From contig OZ242023.1 of assembly GCA_965204915.1 (NCBI GenBank), positions 62,001 through 126,000 on the forward strand: a DNA stretch of 64,000 nt, given 5' to 3'. The notes beneath the pieces were generated by a model. The model was given only the letters and a program-made list of their open reading frames with translations, ran no database searches and was not told the DNA's origin. Positions within the stretch are counted from its first letter, which is position 1, and the number at the start of each line of letters is the position of its first letter. Positions 17,904 to 26,878 of this stretch are shown here, one piece after another. Source of the stretch: HK1 sp965204915. Its GTDB lineage: Bacteria; Pseudomonadota; Gammaproteobacteria; HK1. The position numbers were made by a program, and so were the translations under genes.

Positions 17904-18793
17904 AGCTGCACCGCGAACCGCCGTTCGAGGGAGATCGTCCAGCGGGCGATCGGATAGCAGTACGCGAAGAAGATGGCGAGCGCGAACCCGTAGAAGGGGA
18001 TCAGCAGCTCCGGATGGTTGTTCTCCGCCTCCATCGCCTGGCGCGAGAGCGTCACGATCTCTTCGACGCCGAGCAGCGACACGAGCGGCGTGGCCATGGT
18101 GAGGATGGCGTACCAGTTCATCCACGGCGGGATCATGCGCTTGAAGCACTGCGGCAGCACGATCCGCCACAGCGTCCGGCGGCGCGAGAACGCGAGCGAT
18201 TCCGCCGCCTCCCACTGGCCGGTGGGTACCGACTGCACGGCGCCGCGCACGATTTCCGAGACGTTCGCCATGATCGGCAGGGAGAGGCCGAACACCGCCT
18301 TGATCCAGTCCGGCACCGGGATGACGAGCGAGCCCACCTCGATCCGGAACGGGAAGGTGAGCATCACGATGAACAGCAGCACCAGCCACGGCGAGTTGCG
18401 GAAGATCTGGGTGGTGAGCCAGGCGAAGCGGCGCACGGGCCGCGACGGCGAGATCTGCCACAACCCGAGCACGACCCCGGCCAGCGTCCCCACGGCCATG
18501 GTCAGGAAGCTGATCAGGATGTTCAGGGTGAACCCCTGGGTGACCAGGAAGGGCATCCAGCGCCACAGTGCATCGAACGCTTCGTCGAGCGTATAGCCGC
18601 CTTGGGCGGCGGCGGCGAACGGCCAGGCCGCCACGAGCGCGAGCGCCAGCACGAGCTTCCACGGCGAAGCGGAGCCGATCCAGCGGCTGAAGCGCAGGTC
18701 GCCGCCGTGGTCCGGTCCGCGCGGCGCGCGCGGCAGCAGCACGGGCAGGTCGGTGCGGGCGGCGGCGCCGAGCCCGGGGATGCGGGCGCCCAT
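17900..18793 (-). CDS. Polar amino-acid ABC transporter permease (second)
   Basis: 297 aa. An N-terminal cytoplasmic stretch of about 40 residues and a first hydrophobic segment precede the HisM/GlnP-type permease domain. The EAA loop EAAESLAFSRRRTLWRIVLPQ contacts the ATPase. About five to six transmembrane segments are visible. The longer N-terminus fits AapM-like subunits. It starts 3 bp after the first permease ends and overlaps the ATPase start by 4 bp. Partner subunits are encoded on both sides. Substrate is most likely a general or acidic polar amino acid, not resolvable here. Confidence 0.93.
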   Translation of the reverse strand: MGARIPGLGAAARTDLPVLLPRAPRGPDHGGDLRFSRWIGSASPWKLVLALALVAAWPFAAAAQGGYTLDEAFDALWRWMPFLVTQGFTLNILISFLTMAVGTLAGVVLGLWQISPSRPVRRFAWLTTQIFRNSPWLVLLFIVMLTFPFRIEVGSLVIPVPDWIKAVFGLSLPIMANVSEIVRGAVQSVPTGQWEAAESLAFSRRRTLWRIVLPQCFKRMIPPWMNWYAILTMATPLVSLLGVEEIVTLSRQAMEAENNHPELLIPFYGFALAIFFAYCYPIARWTISLERRFAVQL

Positions 18794-18796
18794 CGC

Positions 18797-19552
18797 TCAG
18801 CTCCCGTACCCCGGCATGCGCAGTGCGCGTTCCCACCGGCTCATGCCGATGACCAGGATGCCGACGAGCACGATGTAGACGAGGAACATCAGCACCATGC
18901 AGGCGTTCTGGGAGGTCGAGTAGTCGTTGTAGATGCTCACGAGCTGGTAGAGCAGCTCGGGCACCGCGATGACGATCGCCTGGGTGGTGGTCTTCACCAG
19001 GTTGACCAGGTTGTTGTTGAGGGCGGGCAGGCTCACCCGGAACGCGAGGGGAAGCACCACGTAGACGTAAATTTGCAGCCGCGACATGCCGAGCGCCTCG
19101 GCCGCTTCCTTGGTGGAGTCGGGGACGGCCTCGATGCCGGCCCGGAAGATCTCGACGTTGAAGGCGCCGGCGAAGAACGAGAGCGAGATGATCGCCCACC
19201 CCACGTTGGAAATGACGGGAACTTCCAGCCAGCCGTCGGGCGAGTAGGTGGGCGTGAACTGGCCGAGCGCGAAATAGAAGAACAGCAACTGGATGAGCGG
19301 CGGCGTGTTGCGGAAGAACTGGATGTAGCCCTGCACCACGGCGCGCACCGCCTTGGAGTGCGAGCCCTGCAACCAGGCCCCGGCCACGCCGATGGCGACG
19401 CTCAGGACGACGCAGCTCAGCGAGAGCTGCAAGGTCATCCAGAAACCCTCGACGACCCGGTCGGCCTGGACGGGGTCGTAGAGGTAGATGAAGTTCCACT
19501 TCGGATGCGTCTCCGCGAGCTCGCGGAAGAACGACTGGATCGGCTCGACCAT
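18797..19552 (-). CDS. Polar amino-acid ABC transporter permease (first)
   Basis: 251 aa HisQ/AapQ-type permease. It has an N-terminal transmembrane block starting GFWMTLQLSLSCVVLSVAIG, the motif FFRNTPPLIQLLFFYFALG characteristic of the family, and EAA loop EAAEALGMSRLQIYVYVVLP. The start MVEPIQSFFRELAE at 19552 was preferred because the in-frame sequence upstream is Arg/Pro-rich and runs into the intergenic gap after the binding-protein gene. It forms the heterodimeric channel with the downstream permease. Confidence 0.93.
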   Translation of the reverse strand: MVEPIQSFFRELAETHPKWNFIYLYDPVQADRVVEGFWMTLQLSLSCVVLSVAIGVAGAWLQGSHSKAVRAVVQGYIQFFRNTPPLIQLLFFYFALGQFTPTYSPDGWLEVPVISNVGWAIISLSFFAGAFNVEIFRAGIEAVPDSTKEAAEALGMSRLQIYVYVVLPLAFRVSLPALNNNLVNLVKTTTQAIVIAVPELLYQLVSIYNDYSTSQNACMVLMFLVYIVLVGILVIGMSRWERALRMPGYGS

Positions 19553-19659
19553 CGCGGCTCCCGGATCGCGCGGGTGCGCCCGCGCCGCCGGCGGGGCGCC
19601 CGCGCCGGCAGGGCGCGGCGACGCGCCCCGCCGGAGGTACGGGCGGGTGGTACGTGGAC

Positions 19660-20511
19660 CTACATGCCGGCGAGCCAGTCCTTGTGGCGCTCGTGCTGGT
19701 CCTTCAGATACATGGTGGGCTGGATGCCCCACTTCTTCTCGAGCTCGATCAGGCGCCCGCTCTGGTGCCAGTTGTAGGTCATGCCCGACATGAAATTGCC
19801 GAAGACGCAGCTACGTTCGGCAGCCGGGACCGCCAGCCCCCAGGGGTTGTCGTCCTCGGACTGCAACGGCATCTCGAAATCGGGCCAGTCACCCGATGAG
19901 AGATCGGACATGATGGACGAATCGTCGTACACCCACGCGATGCACTTCTTGTCGCGCAACGCCTGCTTGGCCTCCGCGTTGCCGGTGAACGCGACGACCT
20001 TCGCGCCATAGCGCTCGCTGACGATCTTGTTGTAGAAGGCGCCCTGCTTGCCGCAGACCGGCTTGTCGCGCAGATCCTCCCACTCCTTCAGCCCGAGCGC
20101 CTTCGGCGACATGACGTTGGTGCCGGAGGTGTAGTAGTTGGGCTGGGTGATGCCGACGATCTTGCGCCGGTCCGGGCGGTCGGACATGGTCGCGATGAAC
20201 ATGTCGACCTTGCCCTGCTCGAGGAACTGCATCCGGTTCGATGACTGGACGGCGACCAGTTCGAGGTCCACGCCCATCGTATCGGCCACGTCCCTGGCCA
20301 TGTCGACCTCCATGCCGACGATGGCGCCGCTGGTGTCGCGGTAGCCCCACGGCTTGTAGTCGGCCTTCACCCCCACGACGATCTTCCCCCGCTTCATCAC
20401 CTCGTTCCACACGTCGTTGGCGCACTGCTCGGCGAACGAGGAGGCGGGGGCCGCGAGAAGGCCGGCCACCGCGGCGCCGGCCAGGACGTCGAATATCGGT
20501 TTGTTTTGCAT
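19660..20511 (-). CDS. Polar amino-acid ABC transporter, periplasmic binding protein
   Basis: 283 aa. A Sec signal peptide (hydrophobic residues about 8-22, cleavage likely after SSFA) precedes a type II periplasmic binding fold (SBP_bac_3). The segments GKIVVGVKADYKPWGYRD, MEVDMARDVAD and FLEQGKVDMFIATMSDRPDRR match the ligand-binding lobes of the AapJ/HisJ group. It is the first gene of the operon; 107 bp separate it from the permeases, so higher expression of the binding protein is possible. Confidence 0.93.
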   Translation of the reverse strand: MQNKPIFDVLAGAAVAGLLAAPASSFAEQCANDVWNEVMKRGKIVVGVKADYKPWGYRDTSGAIVGMEVDMARDVADTMGVDLELVAVQSSNRMQFLEQGKVDMFIATMSDRPDRRKIVGITQPNYYTSGTNVMSPKALGLKEWEDLRDKPVCGKQGAFYNKIVSERYGAKVVAFTGNAEAKQALRDKKCIAWVYDDSSIMSDLSSGDWPDFEMPLQSEDDNPWGLAVPAAERSCVFGNFMSGMTYNWHQSGRLIELEKKWGIQPTMYLKDQHERHKDWLAGM

Positions 20512-21018
20512 TGGACATCTCCCGTGTCGTTATGGATGGATCCCGTCACGCCGCCCGGTACCCGAAGGGGGCGTGATTCCTCTCTCCGGTTGCCTCGAAC
20601 CGTCTCCGGGCACGGGCGCCGGTACGGCAGGCGATCGGACCCGTCGGGGGTTCGGACGGAAAAAGAATATCAGCATCGGGAGCCGTCCGCCCGGCGCCTG
20701 TTCGGACCCCTCGGCCATGTGCCTCCGGCTGCATTCGAGGAACACTACTCCCATCAACTGCATGAGTCGGCGATGGCTGCCTGGCTCAAGCCAACCACCC
20801 TCCGGGATTCCCGGGGCGGTTCAGTCGGTTGGTCCACGGCACAATTGGCCGCGAACGGCACGTAGGCAGCCTGCCTGACGTACGCGCGTCCGAACTTGAC
20901 GATCATTCCTCGTGTGGATACCGTCAAACGGCTCGGGGGACGTCGCGCCGGCTGAGCGCCGCCAGCCGGAACGCCGATCGGTGGTGGTTGGCCATTCCTC
21001 CCAATATGGTGCTTCGTA
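20512..21018. other. Divergent intergenic region
   Basis: 507 bp between the divergently transcribed amino-acid transporter operon and the ATPase/TOPRIM cassette. It should hold both promoters. I see no convincing -35/-10 pair, repeat or RNA gene in it. Confidence 0.5.
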
Positions 21019-22251
21019 GTGGAACTCCGCAAGCTCGGCATCGAGCGGTACAAGGGCTACGCGCACCCGGCGGAGCTGCAACTCGCTCCGCTGACCATCC
21101 TGGTGGGACCCAACAATTCCGGCAAGACCGCGCTCGCCCAGGCGATCCAGTTGCTGGCGGGTGGCATGATCCCATCGGGACCGGATGCGTCAGAACCGCT
21201 TCCGCTCGATTCCGGTGGAATCCGGCACGGCGAAACGTTCGAGGACTTGGTGACCGGGCGCACCGTGCACGGACAGCTACGGATGTCCGCTACCCTGGTG
21301 GACGCTACGGGCGAGACGTCCTTGTCCGCCACCATTCGGAACGTAGTGACGCCGAACCGGCCCCCTGCCCGCCAGATTGCCGAATGGCGCCTCGCAAGCG
21401 GCGGTAACGAAATCGTCGCGGAACGACAGGGATTCGACGACCGATCCGACTATCTTGTTTCTGTTTCCGGCACGCCGCAGCGACACCGGCGGATCGATTG
21501 GCAAGGGCTGATCCCGCTGCAATACGGCTACCTCGCGGACTGGGCCGAGGGACGAATCCACGCGCTCCGGGACTGGGCGTTCGGCGTTCGGCACTTGCAG
21601 TGCCCGCGCAGCCTCCGTGCGCCACCTTTCGCGACACCGGAACACTCGCCGGCGGTTCTCGGACCCGACGGGCGGCAGGCTCCGCTGGCGCTCGTGGCGG
21701 ACCACGAGCTGCGGGAATCCGTGCGGAAGTGGTACCGCAACGCTTTCGGGGAGACCATCGACGTCGCGGCGCAGGGAAGATACTCCGAGCTGGTCGTCGG
21801 CTCTCCGGCCCGCGGCGCCAACGTGCGCCTCGCGCAATCCGGCCGCGGGCTTTCGCAGGTTCTTCCGGTAGTGGTCATGGCGCTGACCGCCGCCGCGGCC
21901 GGACCAGGTGTCGATGTCATCGAGCATCCCGAAGCCGAGCTCCACCCCGCTGCCCACGCCGATGTCGCAGAGTTGTTGCTTGCCAACCTCCCCGGCCCGA
22001 TTCGGCCCGTGGTCGTGGAGACGCATTCCGAAATGATGCTGCTACGTGCGAGACGCTGGATCGCGGAGGGGCGACTGCCGGCGGACAACGTCCTCGTCTA
22101 CTGGATTCACGCGGAACCGGGAAGCGGGTCGGTTGCGCGGAAGATCGGAATCGACGAGCGGGGCGAGATGGATTCCTGGCCGGACGGCGTGTTCATCGAG
22201 GACTATGAAGAGATCATGGCGATCCGGCGCGCTGCCCGGACGAAAGGGTGA
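21019..22251 (+). CDS. SMC/OLD-like AAA ATPase, first gene of a putative defence cassette
   Basis: 410 aa. Walker A GPNNSGKT (residues 30-37), ABC-like signature region SGRGLSQVLPVVV, Walker B plus glutamate in VDVIEHPEAELHP (about 300-312) and an H-loop VVETHSEMM (about 333). These are the features of the DUF3696/AAA_21 group of ATPases related to OLD nucleases and RecF. No nuclease domain is fused; the next gene, 6 bp downstream, supplies a TOPRIM-like protein. It starts with GTG at 21019 (MELRKLGIERYKGY). Family knowledge: such ATPases act as sensors or effector regulators in PARIS, Gabija, Septu and retron systems. That function here is inferred. Confidence 0.85.
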   Translation: MELRKLGIERYKGYAHPAELQLAPLTILVGPNNSGKTALAQAIQLLAGGMIPSGPDASEPLPLDSGGIRHGETFEDLVTGRTVHGQLRMSATLVDATGETSLSATIRNVVTPNRPPARQIAEWRLASGGNEIVAERQGFDDRSDYLVSVSGTPQRHRRIDWQGLIPLQYGYLADWAEGRIHALRDWAFGVRHLQCPRSLRAPPFATPEHSPAVLGPDGRQAPLALVADHELRESVRKWYRNAFGETIDVAAQGRYSELVVGSPARGANVRLAQSGRGLSQVLPVVVMALTAAAAGPGVDVIEHPEAELHPAAHADVAELLLANLPGPIRPVVVETHSEMMLLRARRWIAEGRLPADNVLVYWIHAEPGSGSVARKIGIDERGEMDSWPDGVFIEDYEEIMAIRRAARTKG

Positions 22252-22257
22252 GGGTGC

Positions 22258-23220
22258 GTGCGCATCGAAATCGACCCGAGCGCAGCGAACGATCCGGATG
22301 CACACAAGCGGCTGGATCGGATTCTGCACAAGATCGAGGATGGTTGGCACGTGTGGGATACCGCCGATCAACCGGATTCCGGTGAGATGGAAGCCACGAC
22401 ATGGGTTTGTGACCGCGACAGTCAAGGCGATTGGGTGCGCAAGATGCTTGTCGCATCGGTCCAGCGTAGCGCCTGGACCCTGGCTCCGCACAGAAGGTCC
22501 GTACGGGTCACGGCCCACCCGTGCACCCCGGACGAACTCACTCCCGAAGACGCGCTCCATCTCGCCGAAGAACCGCTCTGTATCCTGGTCGAGAATCGGT
22601 TCAGTGACGGCCCGTTCGTCGAGCGCATCGTGGAGGAGCTCGACGAGTCCCTTCATGACCTATGGAAACGGCGGGGAAATCCGGTCCGAATCGACAGTGT
22701 CGGCGGCAAGGGACAGATGCGACAGGAGGTCGAACGCCGGACGTCCGGCAAACCATGCCGTCCTCGGCTCGTCGCCATCGTCGACAGCGACCGGAAATCG
22801 CCGGGCGCCGATCCCAGCAAGGACGCTCGACGATTGTGTCGTGCCTGTGAGGAACATAACCTGCCCTGCTGGATCCTCGCCAAACGGGAAGCCGAGAACT
22901 ACCTGCCCCGCATCCTCCTGCTTGCGCGGCAAGACACGGGAGAGGACCATGAACGACGGGTCGATGCGTGGGACAGACTCAACGATGATCAAAAGAACTT
23001 CTTCGACATGAAGAGCGGGCTGCCAAATGCGCCTTCCGATGTCGAACGCGATTTGTTCGGAGAGCTTTCGCCGGCTGACAGAAAGACTCTTTCCGACGGC
23101 TTTGGCCCGAACGTGGACAAGTGCTGGACCCTCCAGAACGTATCGGCGAAGGCGGAACTGGTCCTCCGCGGGCAGGGCGATCTTGAACACGGACTCGAAT
23201 TGATTCAGAGAGAGGTTTGA
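22258..23220 (+). CDS. TOPRIM-like putative nuclease, partner of the upstream ATPase
   Basis: 320 aa with no overall match I can name. The arrangement ILVENRFSDGPF (Glu112), LVAIVDSDRK (Asp176, Asp178) and AKREAENYLP (Glu211/Glu213) fits the TOPRIM metal-binding pattern E...DxD followed by the R-x-x-E-x-(W/Y) motif that also occurs in the two other TOPRIM proteins of this window. The N-terminal 100 residues are unrecognised and may bind the ATPase. GTG start at 22258, 6 bp after the ATPase stop; the stop lies 1 bp before the ATG of the DUF262 gene. A DNA- or tRNA-cleaving effector is the inference. Confidence 0.65.
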   Translation: MRIEIDPSAANDPDAHKRLDRILHKIEDGWHVWDTADQPDSGEMEATTWVCDRDSQGDWVRKMLVASVQRSAWTLAPHRRSVRVTAHPCTPDELTPEDALHLAEEPLCILVENRFSDGPFVERIVEELDESLHDLWKRRGNPVRIDSVGGKGQMRQEVERRTSGKPCRPRLVAIVDSDRKSPGADPSKDARRLCRACEEHNLPCWILAKREAENYLPRILLLARQDTGEDHERRVDAWDRLNDDQKNFFDMKSGLPNAPSDVERDLFGELSPADRKTLSDGFGPNVDKCWTLQNVSAKAELVLRGQGDLEHGLELIQREV

Positions 23221-23221
23221 G

Positions 23222-24964
23222 ATGTCCGACGGCAGACCCAGCCGCACCGAGGTCGTCCCCGAAGTCGTTTTTCTCGGCAAGCTCGTCGAACGGATTGCGG
23301 CTGGAAGAATTCGCGTGCCGAGGTTTCAACGCGCTTTCGTGTGGAGGCAGACGGACCTGCACATGCTGCTCGAAAGCATTCTCCGTGGATTTCCAATCGG
23401 ATCGATACTGGTTTGGGATACGGAGGAAAATATAGAATCCACCAATAGCATCGGACCCGTCCAAATCAGCCCACGCCCGGATGGAATGATCGGCTACCTG
23501 CTCGATGGCCAGCAGCGCGTGTCCACGCTGGTAGGCACGTTGCGTCTGACCGATGATATGAATGCAACCGTGGATCAAGTCGATTGGCGCGTATACTGCA
23601 ACCTTGACGACCTGGAGTTTCACCGAGCACCGGCGGAAGGTGTCGGGCCACAACATTTCCCGGTACGGAGCTTGCTCGATACCGCCGGTTTTTTCGAAGC
23701 ATGCCGCCGGATCCAATCGGAAGGCCAAGATTCCGGCCGGAGCCAAATATGGCTGGCCGAGGCGGATCGTCTCGCAAACGCATTTCGAGACTACCAGCTT
23801 CCGCTCATTCGTATCCGTGACGCCGACCTCGACAGCGCCGTGACGGTCTTCGCCCGACTGAATCGCACCGGGCGCAAGATGGCTGCCGACGAGATGGTGT
23901 CCGCGCTGACCTACCAGAAGGGACAATTCAATCTTGCCCAGGAAATAAATAATTTCAAGATCGAGCTATCCCAAAAGAGATTCGGCAATCTCGATCGCGT
24001 CTTTCTCTTCAGGGCGGTGCTGGCAGCTCTCGACCGCGACATCTATGCAAAGGATTGGGCGGATCTCATGGTCAAGCCAGAGGTTCGTGAGATGCTGCCA
24101 AGCGCGTTCGAGTCCGCGACGAAGGGAATTCGACGCGCACTGGAATTCCTCGCGAACCTCGGCGTCACGTCCGATCGGCTGCTGCCCTACGGACTCCAGC
24201 TCGTATTCCTCGGTGAATTCTTCCGGCTATGTCCAGAGCCGACCGCAAGAGTCGAGGAACTGCTGAAACGATGGTTCTGGATGACGTCGTTCGCCGGATG
24301 GTTCGGTGCAGTCCGCTTGACGCAAATCAGGCGCGCTTTGAGCGAGATCCGAGACCTTGCCAAGGGCGACGAGACCCAGTTCAGTGTCGTCAATCTCGAA
24401 ATACCGGCCCAACCTTTTCCGAATCGCTTCGATGGTCGCAGTGCCCGCGTACGCACTTTTCTTCTCTATCTTGCGTCTCTCAAACCTCGTTCGTTTCCGG
24501 GCGGAGGCACTCTCGATCCAGGCGAGCTGCTTTCCACGTTGGGAACCGGGGCGTTGGGATACGTGTCTTCGAATCTGCCGCAATGCGCAAACCTGATTCG
24601 CAGTCCCGCGAACCGCATGTACGTGGATCGTGACCACGTCGGCCAAGCGCTCGGTGCCTTGGAGGGCTTACCGGACGATGTGTTGATGGAAGTACTGCCG
24701 ACACACGGCTTTCCGGTGACGTCGATAGATCACCTGAGGAACGGAGACCGGGCAGGTCTGATCGAAGCGCGGCTGGAGACCCTGATTGACGGCGAGCGGG
24801 AATTCATGGAGGCGCGGAATGTGGTGCCGCCACAGGAACAGACGGCGGCGATCATTGCCGACAGCGACGCCTCCGACGAGGAGTACTCCGACTTCGAACC
24901 CGGGGAAGCTGATACGGACAGCGGTGAGACTTCGATATATCAACCTGAAGATGCGCGTTCATAG
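23222..24964 (+). CDS. DUF262 (ParB/Srx-fold) protein
   Basis: 580 aa. The N-terminal DUF262 domain is clear: RIRVPRFQRAFVWR (about 30-42), LLDGQQRVSTL (94-103, the conserved DGQQR active-site motif) and VFARLNRTGRKM (about 209-220). DUF262 is the NTP-dependent half of GmrSD/BrxU-type modification-dependent restriction enzymes. The C-terminal half lacks a recognisable DUF1524 HNH nuclease, so this is not a complete GmrSD. It ends in a very acidic tail (SDASDEEYSDFEPGEAD). Start 1 bp after the TOPRIM gene implies coupling. The missing nuclease may be supplied by the next gene (PD-(D/E)XK). Confidence 0.85.
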   Translation: MSDGRPSRTEVVPEVVFLGKLVERIAAGRIRVPRFQRAFVWRQTDLHMLLESILRGFPIGSILVWDTEENIESTNSIGPVQISPRPDGMIGYLLDGQQRVSTLVGTLRLTDDMNATVDQVDWRVYCNLDDLEFHRAPAEGVGPQHFPVRSLLDTAGFFEACRRIQSEGQDSGRSQIWLAEADRLANAFRDYQLPLIRIRDADLDSAVTVFARLNRTGRKMAADEMVSALTYQKGQFNLAQEINNFKIELSQKRFGNLDRVFLFRAVLAALDRDIYAKDWADLMVKPEVREMLPSAFESATKGIRRALEFLANLGVTSDRLLPYGLQLVFLGEFFRLCPEPTARVEELLKRWFWMTSFAGWFGAVRLTQIRRALSEIRDLAKGDETQFSVVNLEIPAQPFPNRFDGRSARVRTFLLYLASLKPRSFPGGGTLDPGELLSTLGTGALGYVSSNLPQCANLIRSPANRMYVDRDHVGQALGALEGLPDDVLMEVLPTHGFPVTSIDHLRNGDRAGLIEARLETLIDGEREFMEARNVVPPQEQTAAIIADSDASDEEYSDFEPGEADTDSGETSIYQPEDARS

Positions 24965-24976
24965 CGGGTAGTCATT

Positions 24977-25501
24977 ATGAAAGAAGAGCTTAAATGCCTG
25001 ATGGATCGGTCTTTTGATCGATTTGTAGATTCGGATCTTGAGATTATCCTTGCAAATGTACACGAACAGACTCTCTGTGGCCGCCTAAGTATTCACATGC
25101 ATTGTCTATTGCATGAATACGGTCTGGAAGATTATTATGTTGATGTCGAATACAATCGAAAACAAGGCGGGCATAGAAAAACTATCCATGATGATGACAA
25201 GGGAGCTGTCAATATCACATGTGATATAATCCTTCATAGTCGAGACAGGCTAGTGCAACGATGTAATCTGATAGCTATCGAAATGAAAAAATCCACTCAG
25301 TCTAAAGAAAGTAAAAACGATGATAGAAAACGGCTTGAGGCTTTGACAAAATCTATCCTTGATGGGGGAACTCATCCTGAGCACGTCTGTGATTATCAAC
25401 TTGGATTCTATATCGAATTGAATATTTCGTCGCATACGTTTCTTTTCGAGAGATATGAACAAGGCCAGAAACGAGATGAATGGCCTAGACCATTTCGATG
25501 A
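24977..25501 (+). CDS. Putative PD-(D/E)XK nuclease, AT-rich
   Basis: 174 aa, unrecognised overall. Candidate PD-(D/E)XK core residues are Asp83 in ITCDIILH, then Glu102-x-Lys104 in LIAIEMKKS, with Glu30 or Glu58 as possible helix acid. The spacing of about 18 residues between Asp and ExK is typical of small restriction-type nucleases. The gene is strikingly AT-rich compared with everything around it, starts 12 bp after the DUF262 gene, and ends the colinear cassette. The base composition points to separate, recent acquisition. Function as the cutting subunit of a DUF262 system is inferred. Confidence 0.6.
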   Translation: MKEELKCLMDRSFDRFVDSDLEIILANVHEQTLCGRLSIHMHCLLHEYGLEDYYVDVEYNRKQGGHRKTIHDDDKGAVNITCDIILHSRDRLVQRCNLIAIEMKKSTQSKESKNDDRKRLEALTKSILDGGTHPEHVCDYQLGFYIELNISSHTFLFERYEQGQKRDEWPRPFR

Positions 25502-25562
25502 TTATTATTAGTATCCAACAATTAATCGAGCAAACCCAATTCAGCAACCGAGAAACAGGCTT

Positions 25563-25716
25563 GTTGCGTGCAAGCGGCGGATGCCGGTCACCCTGCGCCT
25601 CGGGGAAGAACTTCCGGATGGTGGTGAACACCACGCCGCCGGACTCCACCGCGAGCCGGGCGCGCAGGTCCGCCCGGCTCGCCGCCTGCACCGGGGGGTG
25701 GCGCAGCAGGTCGGCA
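25563..25716 (-). pseudogene. Internal fragment of type I restriction hsdR
   Basis: On the minus strand the translation LLRHPPVQAASRADLRARL followed by ESGGVVFTTIRKFFPE matches the motor-domain region of type I R subunits (family consensus GGVVFTTIQKF-P near motif Ia). No flanking hsdR sequence, start or stop context remains: only about 50 codons are present, abutting the AT-rich nuclease gene. It is a relic of a type I system, and an orphan hsdM lies at 52 kb. The rest of the 363-bp gap to the DMT gene holds nothing I recognise. Confidence 0.75.
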
Positions 25717-25864
25717 GATTGGAGCGTGCAATGGATTGTTGCAATCGGATGGAAAGGATTCGATATACGACGATGACAATGGCCGCTTCCCCATCGGGCC
25801 AGCGGGATTGATTTCGTCGGCATGTCCGTGCACCACATCCGCAACGGTACGCCGGGACCCCGCC

Positions 25865-26809
25865 TCAGCCGGTCTTCCGTTCCGCCGCGCCGCGGGCTCG
25901 CGCCACCACCGTCTCGCGATGCAGTACGTAGAGGCCGCTGCCACAGATCAACGCCATTCCGGCCCAGGTGATCGGGTCCGGCCAGTGGCCGAAGAACACG
26001 ACGCCCCACAGCACCGCCATCGGCAGCGCCACGTACTCGAAGGGCGCGATCACCGCGGGCCGCGAGATGCGGTATGCCTGCGACATCAGGTAGCCGGCAA
26101 CCCCGTTGATCAACCCGATGGCGAGGAACAGTGCGGCGTCCCGTGCCGAGGGAACCGTCCAGGCGCGCAGCAGGAAGGCAAGGCTCGCATCGTCCTCCGG
26201 CGCATAGCGCCCGTCTCCGGCCACGAGGCCGACGGCCACGCTCGTGGCGATGAAGCCCGCTTGCGCATAGAACGCGATGGTGGAGGCCCGTTCGCTCGTG
26301 CCGAGTCGGCGGGTGATGATCTGCAAGAGCGCATACGTCGAGGCGGCGACGATGGGAAGCAGGGCGACCAGCCGCAGGACGCCTTCGCCGGGGCGCAGCA
26401 TCACGATGACCCCTGCGAGCCCGACGCACACCGCCGCCCAGCGGCGCGGACCGACGGTCTCGCGCAGCACGAATGCGGAGAGCGCGGTGATCAGCAGCGG
26501 CGCGATGAAGAAGATCGCGGTGGCCTCGGCCATCGTCATCGCCGCGAGGGCCAGATAGAACGCGCAGTTGGCGACGACCAGCAGCCCCGAGCGCGCAAGA
26601 TGCAGGCCCAGACGGCGCGTGCGCAACAGGTGGACCCCACCTTCGAGGCGCATCATGAAGAGCGTGACGGCGATCGCACTGGCGGCGCGCACCAGGACGA
26701 TCTCGTGCAGCGGATAGTCTCCGCTCAGCCACTTGATGAGCGCGTCCTGAAGGACGAAGAGGGTGATCGCCCCGACGACGCAGACGATCCCGAGCATCCG
26801 ATGATCCAC
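25865..26809 (-). CDS. DMT-superfamily EamA transporter
   Basis: 314 aa with ten predicted transmembrane segments arranged as two EamA repeats (about 5-140 and 155-295), for example LVLVRAASAIAVTLF near the first repeat and VIAPFEYVALPMAVLWGVV in the second, which is the conserved pre-TM motif of RhaT/YdcZ-like exporters. A drug/metabolite exporter of unknown substrate, possibly amino acids. It is the last gene of a same-strand run (peptide-binding protein, CocE-like hydrolase, this exporter) and sits 69 bp after the hydrolase. Export of amino-acid or amide products is a reasonable guess only. Confidence 0.88.
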   Translation of the reverse strand: MDHRMLGIVCVVGAITLFVLQDALIKWLSGDYPLHEIVLVRAASAIAVTLFMMRLEGGVHLLRTRRLGLHLARSGLLVVANCAFYLALAAMTMAEATAIFFIAPLLITALSAFVLRETVGPRRWAAVCVGLAGVIVMLRPGEGVLRLVALLPIVAASTYALLQIITRRLGTSERASTIAFYAQAGFIATSVAVGLVAGDGRYAPEDDASLAFLLRAWTVPSARDAALFLAIGLINGVAGYLMSQAYRISRPAVIAPFEYVALPMAVLWGVVFFGHWPDPITWAGMALICGSGLYVLHRETVVARARGAAERKTG

Positions 26810-26878
26810 GTCCGCGGAACCTCGCCGGCCTGGCGTCCGAGGGCAGGCGCCGCTACAGCCAGGTTCCGATCATGCGGG

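Noticed and set aside
23222..24964. Complete GmrSD-type enzyme
   Set aside because: Only the DUF262 half is visible; no DUF1524 HNH motif is found in the C-terminal half.
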